A DNA stretch of 64,000 nucleotides from Acinetobacter sp. NIPH 298 (GCF_000369505.1 NZ_KB850054.1:124001-188000), one strand, 5' to 3'; counted from the first letter of the stretch, positions 25,866 through 36,263 are shown. Notes: generated by a model not told the origin, from the letters alone. A program made the numbers and translations.

Positions 25866-27383
25866 ATGAATACAATCCAAAAAATCGAATTGGAAACCGC
25901 TAAATTACTCATTAACGGACAATTCATCGAATCTGAAACACAGCAATGGCAAGACATCGTCAATCCTGCAACTCAGGAGGTAATTGGTCGTGTGCCTTTT
26001 GCGACGATTCAGGAAGTGGATGCTGCCATTCAAGCTGCACAAGATGCTTTTCCCACTTGGCGTCTAACCCCGATTCAGACACGTATGCGCATCATGCTCA
26101 AGTTGCAAGATTTGATTCGTGCCAACATGAAAGAAATTGCACAGGTACTTACCGCTGAACAGGGTAAAACTTTAGCGGATGCTGAAGGTGATATTCAACG
26201 TGGCTTAGAAGTGGTTGAGCATGCGTGTTCCGTCGGTACACTGCAAATGGGTGAGTACATCGAAGGTGTGGCACGTGGGGTTGATACTTATACCTTACAA
26301 CAACCGTTAGGTGTTTGTGCAGGTATTACCCCATTTAACTTCCCAGCCATGATTCCATTGTGGATGTTCCCAATGGCAATCGTCTGCGGCAATACCTTTG
26401 TATTGAAACCCTCTGAACAAGATCCTTTAAGCACCATGATGTTGGTTGAACTTGCGCTTCAAGCCGGTGTACCTGCTGGTGTGTTGAATGTGGTTCATGG
26501 CGGCAAAGAAGTGGTGGATCGTCTATGCACGCATCATCATATTAAAGCGATTTCCTTTGTCGGTTCGACCGCAGTGGGTACCCATGTGTATAACCTCGCA
26601 GGACAACATGGCAAACGTGTGCAATCGATGATGGGCGCGAAAAACCATGTCGTAGTCATGCCAGATGCCAATAAAGAACAAACCCTCAATGCCTTGGTTG
26701 GCGCGGCTTTCGGTGCAGCAGGACAGCGTTGTATGGCGTTATCGGTTGCGGTGATGGTCGGTGAGAGCAAGCAATGGGTTCAAGAGCTGGTTGAAAAAGC
26801 CAAAACTTTAACTGTGAATGCGGGGCATGAGCCGAATACAGACATTGGTCCTGTGATTTCTCAACGCGCCAAAGCACGCGTGATTGACTTGATTAATAGC
26901 GGTGTCGAGCAAGGTGCAGCGCTATTACTTGATGGCCGTGATGTGCAGGTCAAAGGTTATGAATCAGGTAATTTTGTTGGTGCGACCATTTTTAATGGCG
27001 TGACCACTGATATGCGCATTTATAAAGAAGAAATCTTTGGACCAGTGCTCGCAATTATTGCTGTAGACACTTTAGAAGAAGCGATTGCGCTGATCAATGC
27101 CAATCCATTTGGCAACGGTGTTGGACTCTTCACTCAAAGCGGTGCGACAGCACGTACTTTCCAAAACTTGATTGATATTGGTCAGGTCGGGATTAATATT
27201 CCAATCCCTGTACCAGTACCATTCTTTAGCTTTACAGGTTCGCGTGGTTCAAAACTGGGTGATTTGGGACCATACGGCAAGCAGGCCGTGCAGTTCTATA
27301 CCCAAACCAAAACCATTACCAGTCGTTGGTTTGAAGATAGCCACGAAGTGGGCGGTGTAAATACCACCATTAGTTTACGTTAA
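25866..27383 (+). CDS. mmsA: CoA-acylating methylmalonate-semialdehyde dehydrogenase
   Basis: A 505-residue aldehyde dehydrogenase-fold enzyme. It oxidises methylmalonate semialdehyde to propionyl-CoA with CO2 release. Catalytic Cys289 is in [14 protein letters not shown], and the [16 protein letters not shown] and SFVGSTAVG cofactor segments are intact. The ATG at 25866 (GGAGAGGTT upstream) is chosen over an earlier frame start at 25752. Propionyl-CoA produced here can enter the methylcitrate cycle encoded at 2616-8158. First gene of the mms operon. Confidence 0.95.
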   Translation: MNTIQKIELETAKLLINGQFIESETQQWQDIVNPATQEVIGRVPFATIQEVDAAIQAAQDAFPTWRLTPIQTRMRIMLKLQDLIRANMKEIAQVLTAEQGKTLADAEGDIQRGLEVVEHACSVGTLQMGEYIEGVARGVDTYTLQQPLGVCAGITPFNFPAMIPLWMFPMAIVCGNTFVLKPSEQDPLSTMMLVELALQAGVPAGVLNVVHGGKEVVDRLCTHHHIKAISFVGSTAVGTHVYNLAGQHGKRVQSMMGAKNHVVVMPDANKEQTLNALVGAAFGAAGQRCMALSVAVMVGESKQWVQELVEKAKTLTVNAGHEPNTDIGPVISQRAKARVIDLINSGVEQGAALLLDGRDVQVKGYESGNFVGATIFNGVTTDMRIYKEEIFGPVLAIIAVDTLEEAIALINANPFGNGVGLFTQSGATARTFQNLIDIGQVGINIPIPVPVPFFSFTGSRGSKLGDLGPYGKQAVQFYTQTKTITSRWFEDSHEVGGVNTTISLR

Positions 27384-27396
27384 GGGGGAATCAGGG

Positions 27397-28287
27397 ATGA
27401 ATATCGCCTTTATCGGTCTTGGAAATATGGGCGGCAGAATGGCCCATAACCTGCTCAAAGCAGGTCTTACAGTCTATGGTTATGACCTCAGCGAGGTGGC
27501 GAACCAGCACTTTGCTGAAGCAGGTGGTGTGGTCTGCGACAGTCCACAAGCAGCAGCGCAACAAGCGGATGTGGTGATCACCATGTTACCAGCAGCCAAG
27601 CATGTCAAAGAGGTTTATCTCGGTGAAGCGGGCGTTTTGGAAGTCTTGAAAGCAGGGGCATTGTGTATTGATAGCAGTACCATTGATCCACAGACCATCA
27701 AAGATATCGCAGCACTTGCACAAAGTAAAAATATTCACATCTGTGATGCGCCTGTGTCGGGTGGCACTATTGGTGCGCAAGCGGGCACCCTCACTTTTAT
27801 GGTGGGTGCCAATGATCAGACTTTTGAGGAAGTCAAACCTGTACTCAGCCACATGGGTAAAAATGTCATCCATTGTGGCGAGGTCGGTGCAGGGCAAATT
27901 GCCAAGATTTGCAATAACTTAATTCTCGGGATCTCGATGGCTGCTGTGGCAGAGGGCATGGCGTTGGGTGCGAAACTTGGCATTGATCCGCAAGCATTAG
28001 CTGGTGTGGTGAATACCTCAAGTGGTCGTTGCTGGAGCTCAGAGATCTGTAACCCGTGGCCACATATCAATGAGAATGCGCCTGCCTCTCGTGGCTATCA
28101 AGATGGTTTCGCCACACAGTTGATGCTGAAAGATTTAGGTCTCGCAGTCGAAGCGGCAGGGCAGGTTAAACAGCCGATTTTGTTGGGTGGCATGGTGCAA
28201 CAGCTATATCAGCAAATGTGTATGCGTGGTAATGCCCACCTTGATTTCTCCAGCATTATCCAGCAGTACCTTCCAGAAGAAGTCTAA
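27397..28287 (+). CDS. mmsB: 3-hydroxyisobutyrate dehydrogenase
   Basis: A 296-residue beta-hydroxyacid dehydrogenase. It oxidises 3-hydroxyisobutyrate to methylmalonate semialdehyde, the substrate of the upstream mmsA product. The Rossmann motif FIGLGNMGGRMAHNLLKAG opens the protein. Further signatures are DAPVSGGTIGAQAGTL and the catalytic Lys in GQIAKICNNL. AGGGGGAAT and CAGGG precede the ATG, 13 bases after mmsA. Confidence 0.95.
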   Translation: MNIAFIGLGNMGGRMAHNLLKAGLTVYGYDLSEVANQHFAEAGGVVCDSPQAAAQQADVVITMLPAAKHVKEVYLGEAGVLEVLKAGALCIDSSTIDPQTIKDIAALAQSKNIHICDAPVSGGTIGAQAGTLTFMVGANDQTFEEVKPVLSHMGKNVIHCGEVGAGQIAKICNNLILGISMAAVAEGMALGAKLGIDPQALAGVVNTSSGRCWSSEICNPWPHINENAPASRGYQDGFATQLMLKDLGLAVEAAGQVKQPILLGGMVQQLYQQMCMRGNAHLDFSSIIQQYLPEEV

Positions 28288-28377
28288 GTACCAAGCTATA
28301 AGCATGAAGCCATAGGATGGCTTTGAATCATGAAACTCTGTCATGAATAACTACAAATCCAGACTGAGGGAATAGAG

Positions 28378-30027
28378 ATGTTAAATTATAAAGATGTGGC
28401 ACAAGCTTTTGATTTAGAAAATACGGCTCAACACATGTTGTCAGGTTCGGTGGATGCACTGAATGCGTGCTTTGAGTGTTGTGACCGACATGTAGACGGT
28501 GAAAAAGTGGCTTTGTATTGGCAAGGCAAAGATGGACGCAAGCAACAATACACCTTTGCTCAATTACAACAGTGGTCCAGTCAATTTGCCAACTTTTTAA
28601 AATCACAAGGTGTACAAGCAGGCGATCGTATTTCAGGTTTATTACCACGAACGCCCGAACTGATCGTGACGATTTTAGCCGCATGGCGAATTGGTGCCGT
28701 ATATCAACCACTGTTTACGGCTTTTGGCCCTAAAGCGATTGAACATCGTATACAACTTGCACAAAGTAAGTTGGTGGTGACCGATGTGGGCAACCGTAGC
28801 AAGCTGGATGAGATTGAGCAATGTCCTGCGATTGTGACGGTTGCTGATACAAAAGGCACAGCGCTGAAAGCGGGTGATTTTAATTTTTGGAATGAGCTGA
28901 ATCAGCAGTCTGATCAATGTGAATTGGTCATGCGTACGATCCAAGACCCGTTCTTATTGATGTTTACTTCAGGCACAACTGGACCTGCCAAACCGCTCGA
29001 GGTGCCACTAAAAGCCTTGATTGCATTTGGTCGCTATATGCAAGATGCGATTGGTTTAACTGAAGAGGATGCCTTTTGGAATATTGCCGATCCGGGTTGG
29101 GCCTATGGTTTGTACTACGCCATTATTGGACCGTTATTCTTGGGTCATGCCACTTTGTTTTATGAAGGTGCTTTTAGCACCGACAGCCTGTGTCAAATCG
29201 TCAAAGATTATCAGATCACCAACTTAGCAGGTGCACCAACCGCCTATCGTATGATGATGGCGGCCGATCCAGCACAAATGGCAGTGTTAAAAGGTCAGTT
29301 CCGTGTGGTCAGTAGTGCAGGTGAGCCGCTCAATCCAGAAGTGATTCGATGGTTTAAACAGGTACTTGATGCACCGATTTATGATCATTACGGACAAACT
29401 GAAGTGGGTATGGTGGTGTGTAACCATCACGGCTTAAGCCATGAAATACGTGCAGGCGCAGCAGGTTTTCCAAGTCCGGGTTATCGGGTTGCCGTGGTGA
29501 ATGAACAAGGTGAAGAACTCCCATCAGACACCGCAGGAATTTTGGCGGTGGATATCAGCCAATCACCGATGATGTGGTTTGGTGGCTACAAGGAAAGTCG
29601 TAAATCGCCTTTTGTCGGTCATTACTATTTGACGGGTGATACTGCTGAATTACATGCCGATGGGAGCATGAGTTTTGTTGGGCGAAGTGATGATGTGATC
29701 ACCACATCAGGCTATCGAATAGGACCCTTTGATGTCGAAAGTGCGTTGCTCGAACATGATGCTGTGATCGAAGCCGCAGTGGTTGGTGTACCTGATCCAG
29801 ATCGGACTGAATTGGTCAAAGCCTTTGTGATTTTAGCGGCAGGCGTTCAGCCTTCAAGTGTGCTGATTGAAGAATTGAGTCAATTCGTCAAAAAACGCCT
29901 TTCCGCACATGCCTATCCACGTTTAGTTGAATTTGTGACAGAACTGCCGAAAACACCAAGTGGCAAAATTCAGCGCTTTTTATTACGTAATCAGGAAATT
30001 GCGAAACAACAAGCGAAAGCAGGTTAA
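28378..30027 (+). CDS. AMP-dependent acyl-CoA synthetase
   Basis: A 549-residue adenylate-forming ligase that activates a short- or branched-chain acid to its CoA ester. The phosphate-binding loop [15 protein letters not shown] and the [12 protein letters not shown] motif are present, as is the C-terminal catalytic Lys in [13 protein letters not shown]. Within the mms operon it probably activates isobutyrate or propionate. The ATG at 28378 has GAATAGAG upstream. Exact chain-length preference is not visible in the sequence. Confidence 0.88.
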   Translation: MLNYKDVAQAFDLENTAQHMLSGSVDALNACFECCDRHVDGEKVALYWQGKDGRKQQYTFAQLQQWSSQFANFLKSQGVQAGDRISGLLPRTPELIVTILAAWRIGAVYQPLFTAFGPKAIEHRIQLAQSKLVVTDVGNRSKLDEIEQCPAIVTVADTKGTALKAGDFNFWNELNQQSDQCELVMRTIQDPFLLMFTSGTTGPAKPLEVPLKALIAFGRYMQDAIGLTEEDAFWNIADPGWAYGLYYAIIGPLFLGHATLFYEGAFSTDSLCQIVKDYQITNLAGAPTAYRMMMAADPAQMAVLKGQFRVVSSAGEPLNPEVIRWFKQVLDAPIYDHYGQTEVGMVVCNHHGLSHEIRAGAAGFPSPGYRVAVVNEQGEELPSDTAGILAVDISQSPMMWFGGYKESRKSPFVGHYYLTGDTAELHADGSMSFVGRSDDVITTSGYRIGPFDVESALLEHDAVIEAAVVGVPDPDRTELVKAFVILAAGVQPSSVLIEELSQFVKKRLSAHAYPRLVEFVTELPKTPSGKIQRFLLRNQEIAKQQAKAG

Positions 30028-30038
30028 AGGACGAAAAT

Positions 30039-31166
30039 ATGCAGTTGACCGAAGAACAATTACTCATTCGTGATATGGCGAAAAGCTTCGCCCAAGAACA
30101 AATCAGACCGTATGCCAGTGATTGGGATCGAGACGGCACCTTTCCCAAAACCGCTTTGGCGCAAATGGGGCAGCTCGGCTTTATGGGCATGTTAGTACCA
30201 GAGCAATGGGGAGGATCTGACACGGGTAATCTCGCCTATGTACTGGCACTCGAAGAAGTTGCTGCGGCTGATGGTGCAACTTCGACCATTATGAGCGTGC
30301 ACAACTCGGTGGGTTGTGTACCCATTTTAAAGTTTGGTAATGACGAGCAAAAACAACGTTTCTTAAAGCCTTTGGCGCAAGGTGAAATGATCGGTGCATT
30401 TGCCCTAACCGAACCCCATACGGGTTCGGATGCCGCAGCTATTAAAACCCGCGCGGTTAAAGATGGTGACGATTACATTCTCAATGGTGCGAAACAGTTT
30501 ATTACCTCGGGTCATAATGCAGGGGTGATTATTGTGTTTGCGGTTACTGATCCGAGTGCAGGCAAAAAAGGGATCAGTGCCTTTTTAGTACCGCGCGATA
30601 CGCCAGGTTATGAAGTCATTCGTGTCGAAGAGAAATTAGGCTTACATGCTTCGGATACCTGTCAGATCGCCTTGACTGATGTTCGTGTGCACAAAAGTTT
30701 GATGCTGGGCAAAGAAGGTGAAGGTCTAAAAATTGCACTCGCGAACTTGGAAGGTGGTCGTATTGGTATTGCTGCACAAGCAGTGGGTTTAGCACGAGCG
30801 GCACTAGAAGAAGCAACGCGCTATGCCAAAGAACGTCTGACTTTTGGCAAACCGATTTTTGAGCATCAAGCGATTGCCTTTCGCTTGGCCAGCATGGCCA
30901 CCGAAATCGAGGCAGCACGACAGTTGGTGCACTATGCCGCACGTCTGAAAGAAGCAGGCCAACCCTGTTTGAATGAAGCATCCATGGCGAAACTGTTTGC
31001 CTCGGAAATGACGGAGCGCGTTTGCTCAAATGCGCTACAAGTCTTTGGTGGCTATGGCTATCTCAAAGATTTTCCGATTGAGCGTATCTACCGTGATGCA
31101 CGAATTTGTCAGATTTATGAAGGCACCAGTGACATCCAGCGTTTAGTGATCGCACGTAGCCTATAA
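30039..31166 (+). CDS. acyl-CoA dehydrogenase (probably isobutyryl-CoA)
   Basis: A 375-residue FAD enzyme that introduces the 2,3 double bond in the acyl-CoA. Family signatures are [18 protein letters not shown], the FAD segment [11 protein letters not shown], the [23 protein letters not shown] end motif (quoted in part: [11 protein letters not shown]), and the catalytic Glu in [14 protein letters not shown]. Position in the valine cluster indicates isobutyryl-CoA as substrate (inference). Eleven bases after the synthetase gene. Confidence 0.9.
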   Translation: MQLTEEQLLIRDMAKSFAQEQIRPYASDWDRDGTFPKTALAQMGQLGFMGMLVPEQWGGSDTGNLAYVLALEEVAAADGATSTIMSVHNSVGCVPILKFGNDEQKQRFLKPLAQGEMIGAFALTEPHTGSDAAAIKTRAVKDGDDYILNGAKQFITSGHNAGVIIVFAVTDPSAGKKGISAFLVPRDTPGYEVIRVEEKLGLHASDTCQIALTDVRVHKSLMLGKEGEGLKIALANLEGGRIGIAAQAVGLARAALEEATRYAKERLTFGKPIFEHQAIAFRLASMATEIEAARQLVHYAARLKEAGQPCLNEASMAKLFASEMTERVCSNALQVFGGYGYLKDFPIERIYRDARICQIYEGTSDIQRLVIARSL

Positions 31167-31187
31167 AACCAAAACAAGGAATGAATG

Positions 31188-31961
31188 ATGCAGTGGCAAA
31201 CTATTTTATTGGAAAAGCGTAATGGTGTTGGGTTAATTACCCTCAATCGTCCCAAAGCCTTAAATGCGCTAAACAGTGAATTGATCAGTGAGGTGAATCA
31301 AGCCCTCGATCAACTAGAAAAAGATCGTGAGATTGGGTGTATCGTGTTAGCGGGTTCTGAAAAAGCCTTTGCAGCAGGTGCAGATATTAAGGAAATGGCA
31401 GAGCTGAATTTTCCTGATATTTATTTTGATGATTTTTTCCATCTTGCAGATCGTATTGCTCAACGCCGTAAACCTTTGATTGCTGCTGTCAGTGGTTATG
31501 CTTTGGGTGGCGGTTGTGAGTTGGCTCTGATGTGTGACTTTATCTACTGCGCTGACAATGCAAAGTTCGGTTTACCTGAAGTGACTTTAGGTGTGATTCC
31601 GGGGATCGGTGGTACACAACGTTTAACCCATGCGATTGGTAAAGCCAAAGCCATGGAAATGTGCCTCACCGCACGACAAATGGGGGCAGTTGAAGCTGAG
31701 TTGAGTGGTTTAGTCGCACGTGTATTTAACAAAGAAGATCTACTCGAACAAACTTTACAAGCAGCAGAACAAATTGCGGCACGATCACTTACCGCCAATA
31801 TGATGCTGAAAGAAACCATTAATCGTGCATTCGAAGTCAATTTGACCGAAGGTTTACGTTTTGAACGACGCATGTTCCATTCGATTTTTGCGACTTCGGA
31901 TCAGAAAGAAGGTATGCAAGCTTTTGTTGAAAAGCGGCAGGCAAATTTTAAAAATCAATAA
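31188..31961 (+). CDS. enoyl-CoA hydratase
   Basis: A 257-residue crotonase-family protein that adds water to methacrylyl-CoA in this context. The oxyanion-hole segments EKAFAAGADIKEM and SGYALGGGCELALMCD are intact, with both catalytic Glu positions plausible (GLPEVTLGVIPG). Two adjacent ATG codons exist. The second (31188) is chosen because AAGGA lies seven bases upstream. It sits between the acyl-CoA dehydrogenase and the 3-hydroxyisobutyryl-CoA hydrolase genes, matching the reaction order. Confidence 0.9.
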   Translation: MQWQTILLEKRNGVGLITLNRPKALNALNSELISEVNQALDQLEKDREIGCIVLAGSEKAFAAGADIKEMAELNFPDIYFDDFFHLADRIAQRRKPLIAAVSGYALGGGCELALMCDFIYCADNAKFGLPEVTLGVIPGIGGTQRLTHAIGKAKAMEMCLTARQMGAVEAELSGLVARVFNKEDLLEQTLQAAEQIAARSLTANMMLKETINRAFEVNLTEGLRFERRMFHSIFATSDQKEGMQAFVEKRQANFKNQ

Positions 31962-31973
31962 GAGATCAACAAA

Positions 31974-32999
31974 ATGAACAAAGAAAATCACTTAATGATT
32001 GAGCAACAAGGTGGTCTTGGCATGATCACATTGGATCGGGTGACCCATCTCAATGCCTTGTCTCTTGAAATGATTGATGGGGTTCGAGCACAACTTGAAC
32101 TTTGGCGAGATGATGTTTTTATCCAAGCGGTTTTAATCAAATCGAATAGCCCAAAAGCTTTTTGTGCAGGTGGTGATATTCGCTATCTGTATGACAGCTA
32201 TAAACAGGGAACAACCGATCATCAAGGCTATTTTAGTGCCGAATATAAAATGCTAACCACCATACGTGAGTACGTAAAACCCGTCATTGTTCTGCTTGAT
32301 GGTTATGTACTCGGTGGTGGTTTTGGTCTCGCACAAGCCTGTCACATTATTGTCAGTAGCGAAAAATCTCGTTTCGCGATGCCTGAAACTGCGATTGGCT
32401 TTTTCCCAGATGTTGGGGCAACGCATTTCCTTTCCAGACTGGATGATATTGGCGTGTATATGGCGATCACGGGCGAGCAAATCAGTAGCAGTGATGCCCT
32501 TTATCTTGATTTGATTGACTATCACGTACCGAGCGAGAAGTTACAAGCGCTGCAAGATGCACTGATCGATGCGTCAGATTTGAGCAAAGAACACATAGAA
32601 CAAATTGTCAGCCGTTTTATTACGCGTCCTGTTGAAAGTGAATTAAAGCAATTGGCGCAAGCGATTCGTAAACATTTTGGTTTTCAACATTTGGATGAGA
32701 TTGAGCAGAGCCTTGCAAATGAACAAGACGAGCAGCTACAACCGTGGGCAAACAAAATGCTCCATCTTCTGCAACAACGTTCTTTTGTCGCCAAACAAAC
32801 CAGTTTAAAACTGCAACATTTAGGGCGTGGTCTTTCATTAGAGCAATGTATGCAACTTGAGCGTGATTTGCAGGATATTTGGTTTGAGCATGGCGACTTT
32901 ATTGAAGGGGTACGTGCGCTGATTGTGGATAAAGACAAACAACCTCAATGGAAGAAAGCCAACCCTGAACTGGAGCAAATTTTAGAAAAACTGAGCTAA
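31974..32999 (+). CDS. 3-hydroxyisobutyryl-CoA hydrolase
   Basis: A 341-residue crotonase-fold hydrolase that releases 3-hydroxyisobutyrate from CoA, feeding MmsB. It is longer than the hydratase. It shows SPKAFCAGGDIRYLYDS, DGYVLGGGFGLAQAC and the MPETAIGFFPDVGATHFLSRL segment typical of HIBYL-CoA hydrolases (quoted in part). The family C-terminal helical extension is present. The start at 31974 follows the hydratase by 12 bases. Confidence 0.9.
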   Translation: MNKENHLMIEQQGGLGMITLDRVTHLNALSLEMIDGVRAQLELWRDDVFIQAVLIKSNSPKAFCAGGDIRYLYDSYKQGTTDHQGYFSAEYKMLTTIREYVKPVIVLLDGYVLGGGFGLAQACHIIVSSEKSRFAMPETAIGFFPDVGATHFLSRLDDIGVYMAITGEQISSSDALYLDLIDYHVPSEKLQALQDALIDASDLSKEHIEQIVSRFITRPVESELKQLAQAIRKHFGFQHLDEIEQSLANEQDEQLQPWANKMLHLLQQRSFVAKQTSLKLQHLGRGLSLEQCMQLERDLQDIWFEHGDFIEGVRALIVDKDKQPQWKKANPELEQILEKLS

Positions 33000-33121
33000 A
33001 CACATTATAAAAAAAATAAAAAAGCGCACAGAAAGACAGTGAGATTTGAAATGCTTATGGTCAGGGTTGCCCATAAGCATCAAAACGCAAAAAAAAGAAG
33101 ATCCAAGAAAGGAAAATTGTG

Positions 33122-34483
33122 ATGCAAACAGCAAATGGAAACGGTTCAACCCCTAAAAAGTCGTCACATCGATTGGCAGGGATTTCTAGCATGGTCGGTA
33201 CCACCATTGAGTGGTATGACTTTTTTATCTATGGCGCGGCGGCAGCGCTGATTTTTAATAAGTTATTTTTCCCAAATCTTGATCCACTGACAGGTGTGTT
33301 GGCTGCATTTGGTACTTATGCCGTTGGTTTCATTGGACGACCGTTAGGTGGTTTAGTATTTGGACATTTTGGTGACAAGATCGGTCGTAAATCCATGTTG
33401 TTACTGACCTTGATGTTAATGGGTATTCCAACGATTCTGATCGGGCTGTTACCGACTTATGAAACAATAGGTTATTGGGCTGCGGTTTGCTTGGTGATCT
33501 TACGCTTTGTTCAAGGTATGGCGATGGGTGGCGAGTGGGGCGGTGCAGTGCTCATGGCAGTTGAACATGCACCTGAAGGGAAAAAGGGTTTTTGGGGCAG
33601 TTTGCCTCAAGCCAGTACTGGTGGTGGTTTGATGCTGGCCTCAATTGCACTTGGGCTTGTGTCCTTGCTTCCTGAACCAGCATTGTTTAGTTGGGGATGG
33701 CGTATTCCTTTCCTAGCGAGCATTGTTTTACTCGGTGTGGGGTGGTATATCCGTGTCAAAGTGCCTGAATCACCTGACTTTGAAAAAGTAAAACAGCAAT
33801 CCGAACAAGTCAAAGTCCCTGCATTACAAGTGTTTAAGCGTCATCCTAAACAACTCATTACCATTATCGTGGCACGTGCGGCCGAAAATGCATGGTTCTA
33901 TATCGCTTCCACATTTACCTTGGCATACACCACTGCACAATTGGGGATTCCACGACAAGATATTTTATTTGCCACCATCTGTGGTGCAGCGGTGATTTTG
34001 TTTATGACACCGCTGTGTGGACATTTGTCAGATAAAGTTGGTCAGCGCAATATGTTTATGTTTGGCTTATGTGTGTTGGCACTGTTTAGCTATCCATTCT
34101 TTAGTATGTTAAACACAAAAGATCCTGTATTGGTCTGGACTGCGATTGTTTTGGCAATCGGTGTGGTTTTCCCAATTATGTACGCACCACAAGCACAACT
34201 ATTTGCACGTCAGTTCCCTGCTGAAATTCGTTACAGTGGTATCTCGATCTCAGTGCAATTAGCAGGCGTATTGGGTGGGGGAATCGCACCATTAATCGCC
34301 ACTAAATTATTGAGCGTCGGAGGTGGGAATCCTTATCTGATTATGATTTATATTGGCTCGATGGCGCTGGTGGCGATTGTCGCCACTACCTTTATGCCAC
34401 GAGATCGAGTTTATCGAGCGGATGGTGCGTATATGCAATCAGAAGATTTAGATTTGAAAACCAAAATCACTGAACAATCATAG
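33122..34483 (+). CDS. MHS-family MFS transporter
   Basis: A 453-residue major facilitator of the metabolite:H+ symporter type with 12 membrane segments. MHS signatures are present: SMVGTTIEWYDFFIYG at the start, FGHFGDKIGRKSMLL in the 2-3 loop, and RFVQGMAMGGEWGGAVL. It probably imports isobutyrate, 3-hydroxyisobutyrate or a related acid for the mms enzymes (inference from position). The ATG at 33122 follows AAGGAAAATTGTG. Separated by about 120 bases from the hydrolase gene. Confidence 0.86.
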   Translation: MQTANGNGSTPKKSSHRLAGISSMVGTTIEWYDFFIYGAAAALIFNKLFFPNLDPLTGVLAAFGTYAVGFIGRPLGGLVFGHFGDKIGRKSMLLLTLMLMGIPTILIGLLPTYETIGYWAAVCLVILRFVQGMAMGGEWGGAVLMAVEHAPEGKKGFWGSLPQASTGGGLMLASIALGLVSLLPEPALFSWGWRIPFLASIVLLGVGWYIRVKVPESPDFEKVKQQSEQVKVPALQVFKRHPKQLITIIVARAAENAWFYIASTFTLAYTTAQLGIPRQDILFATICGAAVILFMTPLCGHLSDKVGQRNMFMFGLCVLALFSYPFFSMLNTKDPVLVWTAIVLAIGVVFPIMYAPQAQLFARQFPAEIRYSGISISVQLAGVLGGGIAPLIATKLLSVGGGNPYLIMIYIGSMALVAIVATTFMPRDRVYRADGAYMQSEDLDLKTKITEQS

Positions 34484-34500
34484 CGAATAGATGTATAGAC

Positions 34501-34571
34501 AGAAAAAAGCCCTAATCTTTCGACTAGGGCTTTTTTTTGAATCTGGAGCGGGAAAGAAGACTCGAACACCC
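34501..34571. repeat. direct repeat, left copy: terminator plus tRNA-Gly 3'-end remnant
   Basis: About 70 bases nearly identical to 35132-35201. It contains the terminator hairpin AAAAAAGCCCTA/TAGGGCTTTTTT (34503-34536) and then 28 bases (34544-34571) of the tRNA-Gly 3' end, including CCA, with two mismatches. It is the far end of a possible integration at the tRNA gene. The hairpin also ends transcription of the MHS transporter gene. Confidence 0.8.
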
Positions 34572-34666
34572 AATCTAACTTTAGCTATAGTCACGGACAT
34601 AAATTATGCTAGATGATAATCTATAGAACTACCATTTATTGCTAATCGTTGTTTTGAGGTTTGAAT

Positions 34667-35125
34667 ATGATTGAAATTGCTCAACAGCAAGATGCAAAAG
34701 TAATCTTAAATGTTATCAAAAAAAGTATAGTGTCCTGCTCTCTAGATCATCAAGGTAATCAAAATGTTATTGATGAATGGTTATCAAATAAAACTGAAGA
34801 AAATATTATTAACTGGATAAACAACTCTTATTCGTATGTGTATATAAAGGACAATAAGATTGTAGGTTTTATTTTGATGTCTAAAGGTGGAGTCATCCTT
34901 CTAAATTATGTTCTGCCTGATTATCAAGGCGATGGCATAGGAAGTGCAATGATTGATTTCATCATTTCTCTTTCTCACCAACTCGATAAAATTACGCTTG
35001 AATCAACACTCACTGCGAAAAAATTTTATGAGCGTAAAAACTTTATTATTTTGGACGAGATCTACGAATACGAAAAGTTAGTCGGCTTTAAAATGCAATT
35101 AAGGCTAGCTGGCAATCTTGCTTAA
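34667..35125 (+). CDS. GNAT-family acetyltransferase in a tRNA-flanked insert
   Basis: A 152-residue GNAT protein. The acetyl-CoA loop is YQGDGIGSAMIDFI, preceded by the VILLNYVLPD strand and followed by AKKFYERKNFIILDE. The ATG at 34667 (GAGG seven bases upstream) is preferred over a TTG at 34661. It is clearly AT-rich and lies alone between two direct repeats of the tRNA-Gly 3' end plus terminator. It probably arrived as cargo of a small integrated element. Substrate unknown. Confidence 0.8.
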   Translation: MIEIAQQQDAKVILNVIKKSIVSCSLDHQGNQNVIDEWLSNKTEENIINWINNSYSYVYIKDNKIVGFILMSKGGVILLNYVLPDYQGDGIGSAMIDFIISLSHQLDKITLESTLTAKKFYERKNFIILDEIYEYEKLVGFKMQLRLAGNLA

Positions 35126-35131
35126 AAGATA

Positions 35132-35201
35132 AGAAAAAAGCCCTAATCTTTCGACTAGGGCTTTTTTTGAATCTGGAGCGGGAAAGGAGACTCGAACTCC
35201 C
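35132..35201. repeat. direct repeat, right copy: terminator and 3' part of tRNA-Gly
   Basis: Matches 34501-34571 with one length change in the T-run and a few mismatches. It holds the tRNA terminator hairpin (35134-35167), which acts leftward for the tRNA genes and rightward for the GNAT gene, and runs into the intact tRNA-Gly 3' end. Confidence 0.8.
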
Positions 35202-35249
35202 GACCCCAACCTTGGCAAGGTTATGCTCTACCAACTGAGCTATTCCCGC
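35174..35249 (-). tRNA. tRNA-Gly (GCC), CCA encoded
   Basis: 76 bases on the minus strand with acceptor arms GCGGGAA/TTCCCGC, D-arm GCTCAGTTGGTAGAGC, anticodon loop TTGCCAA (anticodon GCC) and T-loop TTCGAGT. The 3' CCA is encoded (complement of 35174-35176). It reads glycine GGC/GGT codons. It is the downstream copy of a tandem pair. Confidence 0.97.
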
Positions 35250-35290
35250 TTATTGAGCAGTTTTTTCTAAAACTTACACTAAAAAATTTG

Positions 35291-35363
35291 AGCGGGAAAG
35301 GAGACTCGAACTCCCGACCCCAACCTTGGCAAGGTTATGCTCTACCAACTGAGCTATTCCCGC
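35291..35363 (-). tRNA. tRNA-Gly (GCC), CCA not encoded
   Basis: 73 bases identical to the mature part of the neighbouring copy. The three bases after the discriminator read CAA instead of CCA, so CCA would have to be added by the nucleotidyltransferase Cca. It is the upstream member of the leftward tandem pair. Confidence 0.96.
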
Positions 35364-35552
35364 ATGCCGTGTATAATACATTATGCAAAAATAGGGTCAA
35401 TAATTTTATGCAAAGAAAATGATTAATTGCATAAAATAAAAGCACTTCTATGCTTTTAAAAGGCAAAAAGCGAAATTTTGTATAAGCATTTTACTCAAGG
35501 TGCGCTCATGTATACTAATGGACTATCTGAATCTGATCATACCGAGTGACTG

Positions 35553-35861
35553 ATGAAATTAGAACAACAGTTGATTGAACGTTTACAAACCCTCGCTCCG
35601 AGCCATCTTGAAGTGATCAATGAGTCGGCAGGGCATGGCGGTTATTTTCCTGGGAAAGAATCACATTTTAAAGTGATCGTGGTCAGTGATGCGTTCCAAG
35701 GCTTACGCTTGGTACAACGCCATCAAAAAATTTATGCAGTTGCCGCTGAGCTGATGAGTCCAGGGCAGATTCATGCTTTAGCCATTCACGCCTATGTGCC
35801 AAGTGAGTGGCAAGGTCAAGCGCCCGCAAGCCCTGAATGTGCACATGCACCAAAACCTTAA
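35553..35861 (+). CDS. BolA-family protein
   Basis: A 102-residue BolA-fold protein that works with monothiol glutaredoxins in iron-sulfur cluster handling. The conserved His segments are NESAGHGGYFPGKESHFKVIVV and MSPGQIHALAIHAY (quoted in part). The Pro-rich tail QAPASPECAHAPKP is longer than usual. The ATG at 35553 follows GAGTGACTG. It is followed ten bases later by a SirB-like gene. Confidence 0.85.
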   Translation: MKLEQQLIERLQTLAPSHLEVINESAGHGGYFPGKESHFKVIVVSDAFQGLRLVQRHQKIYAVAAELMSPGQIHALAIHAYVPSEWQGQAPASPECAHAPKP

Positions 35862-35870
35862 GGATAGATT

Positions 35871-36263
35871 ATGGATGCACATTTAATCACCAAGATTATT
35901 CATATGTCAGCAGTCAGTCTGTTGATTTTGGTCTTTGTCGCACGTGCTGCGACATTATTCGTGGGGACACAACAGCAACAACCTAGTCCTAAAGTACGTA
36001 AAGGTTTTGTGGGTTTACAACATTTGTCGCTGACGCTGATTATTATCACTGGCGCAATATTACTGGTGATGAATAACTTTGAAGTACAGCCTTGGTTCTA
36101 TGCCAAAGTGATTCTGTTTTTTGTACTTTGGTCGTCTATGCTTAAAACGTATCGAGAGGATAACAATATTTTATTGGTGCAACGTCGTGTCGGTGTTTTG
36201 ATCGGTGCAATTGCATTGGTGGGGATTCTTGGCTTGGTGATGATGAAGCCCGTATTTGGGTAA
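35871..36263 (+). CDS. SirB2-like membrane protein
   Basis: A 130-residue protein with four membrane segments (HMSAVSLLILVFVARAATLF; LTLIIITGAILLV; WFYAKVILFFVLW; VGVLIGAIALVGILGLVMM). The pattern and length match the SirB/SirB2 family of small inner-membrane proteins. Function is not known. AAGGATAGATT precedes the ATG. It is probably co-transcribed with the BolA gene. Confidence 0.72.
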   Translation: MDAHLITKIIHMSAVSLLILVFVARAATLFVGTQQQQPSPKVRKGFVGLQHLSLTLIIITGAILLVMNNFEVQPWFYAKVILFFVLWSSMLKTYREDNNILLVQRRVGVLIGAIALVGILGLVMMKPVFG

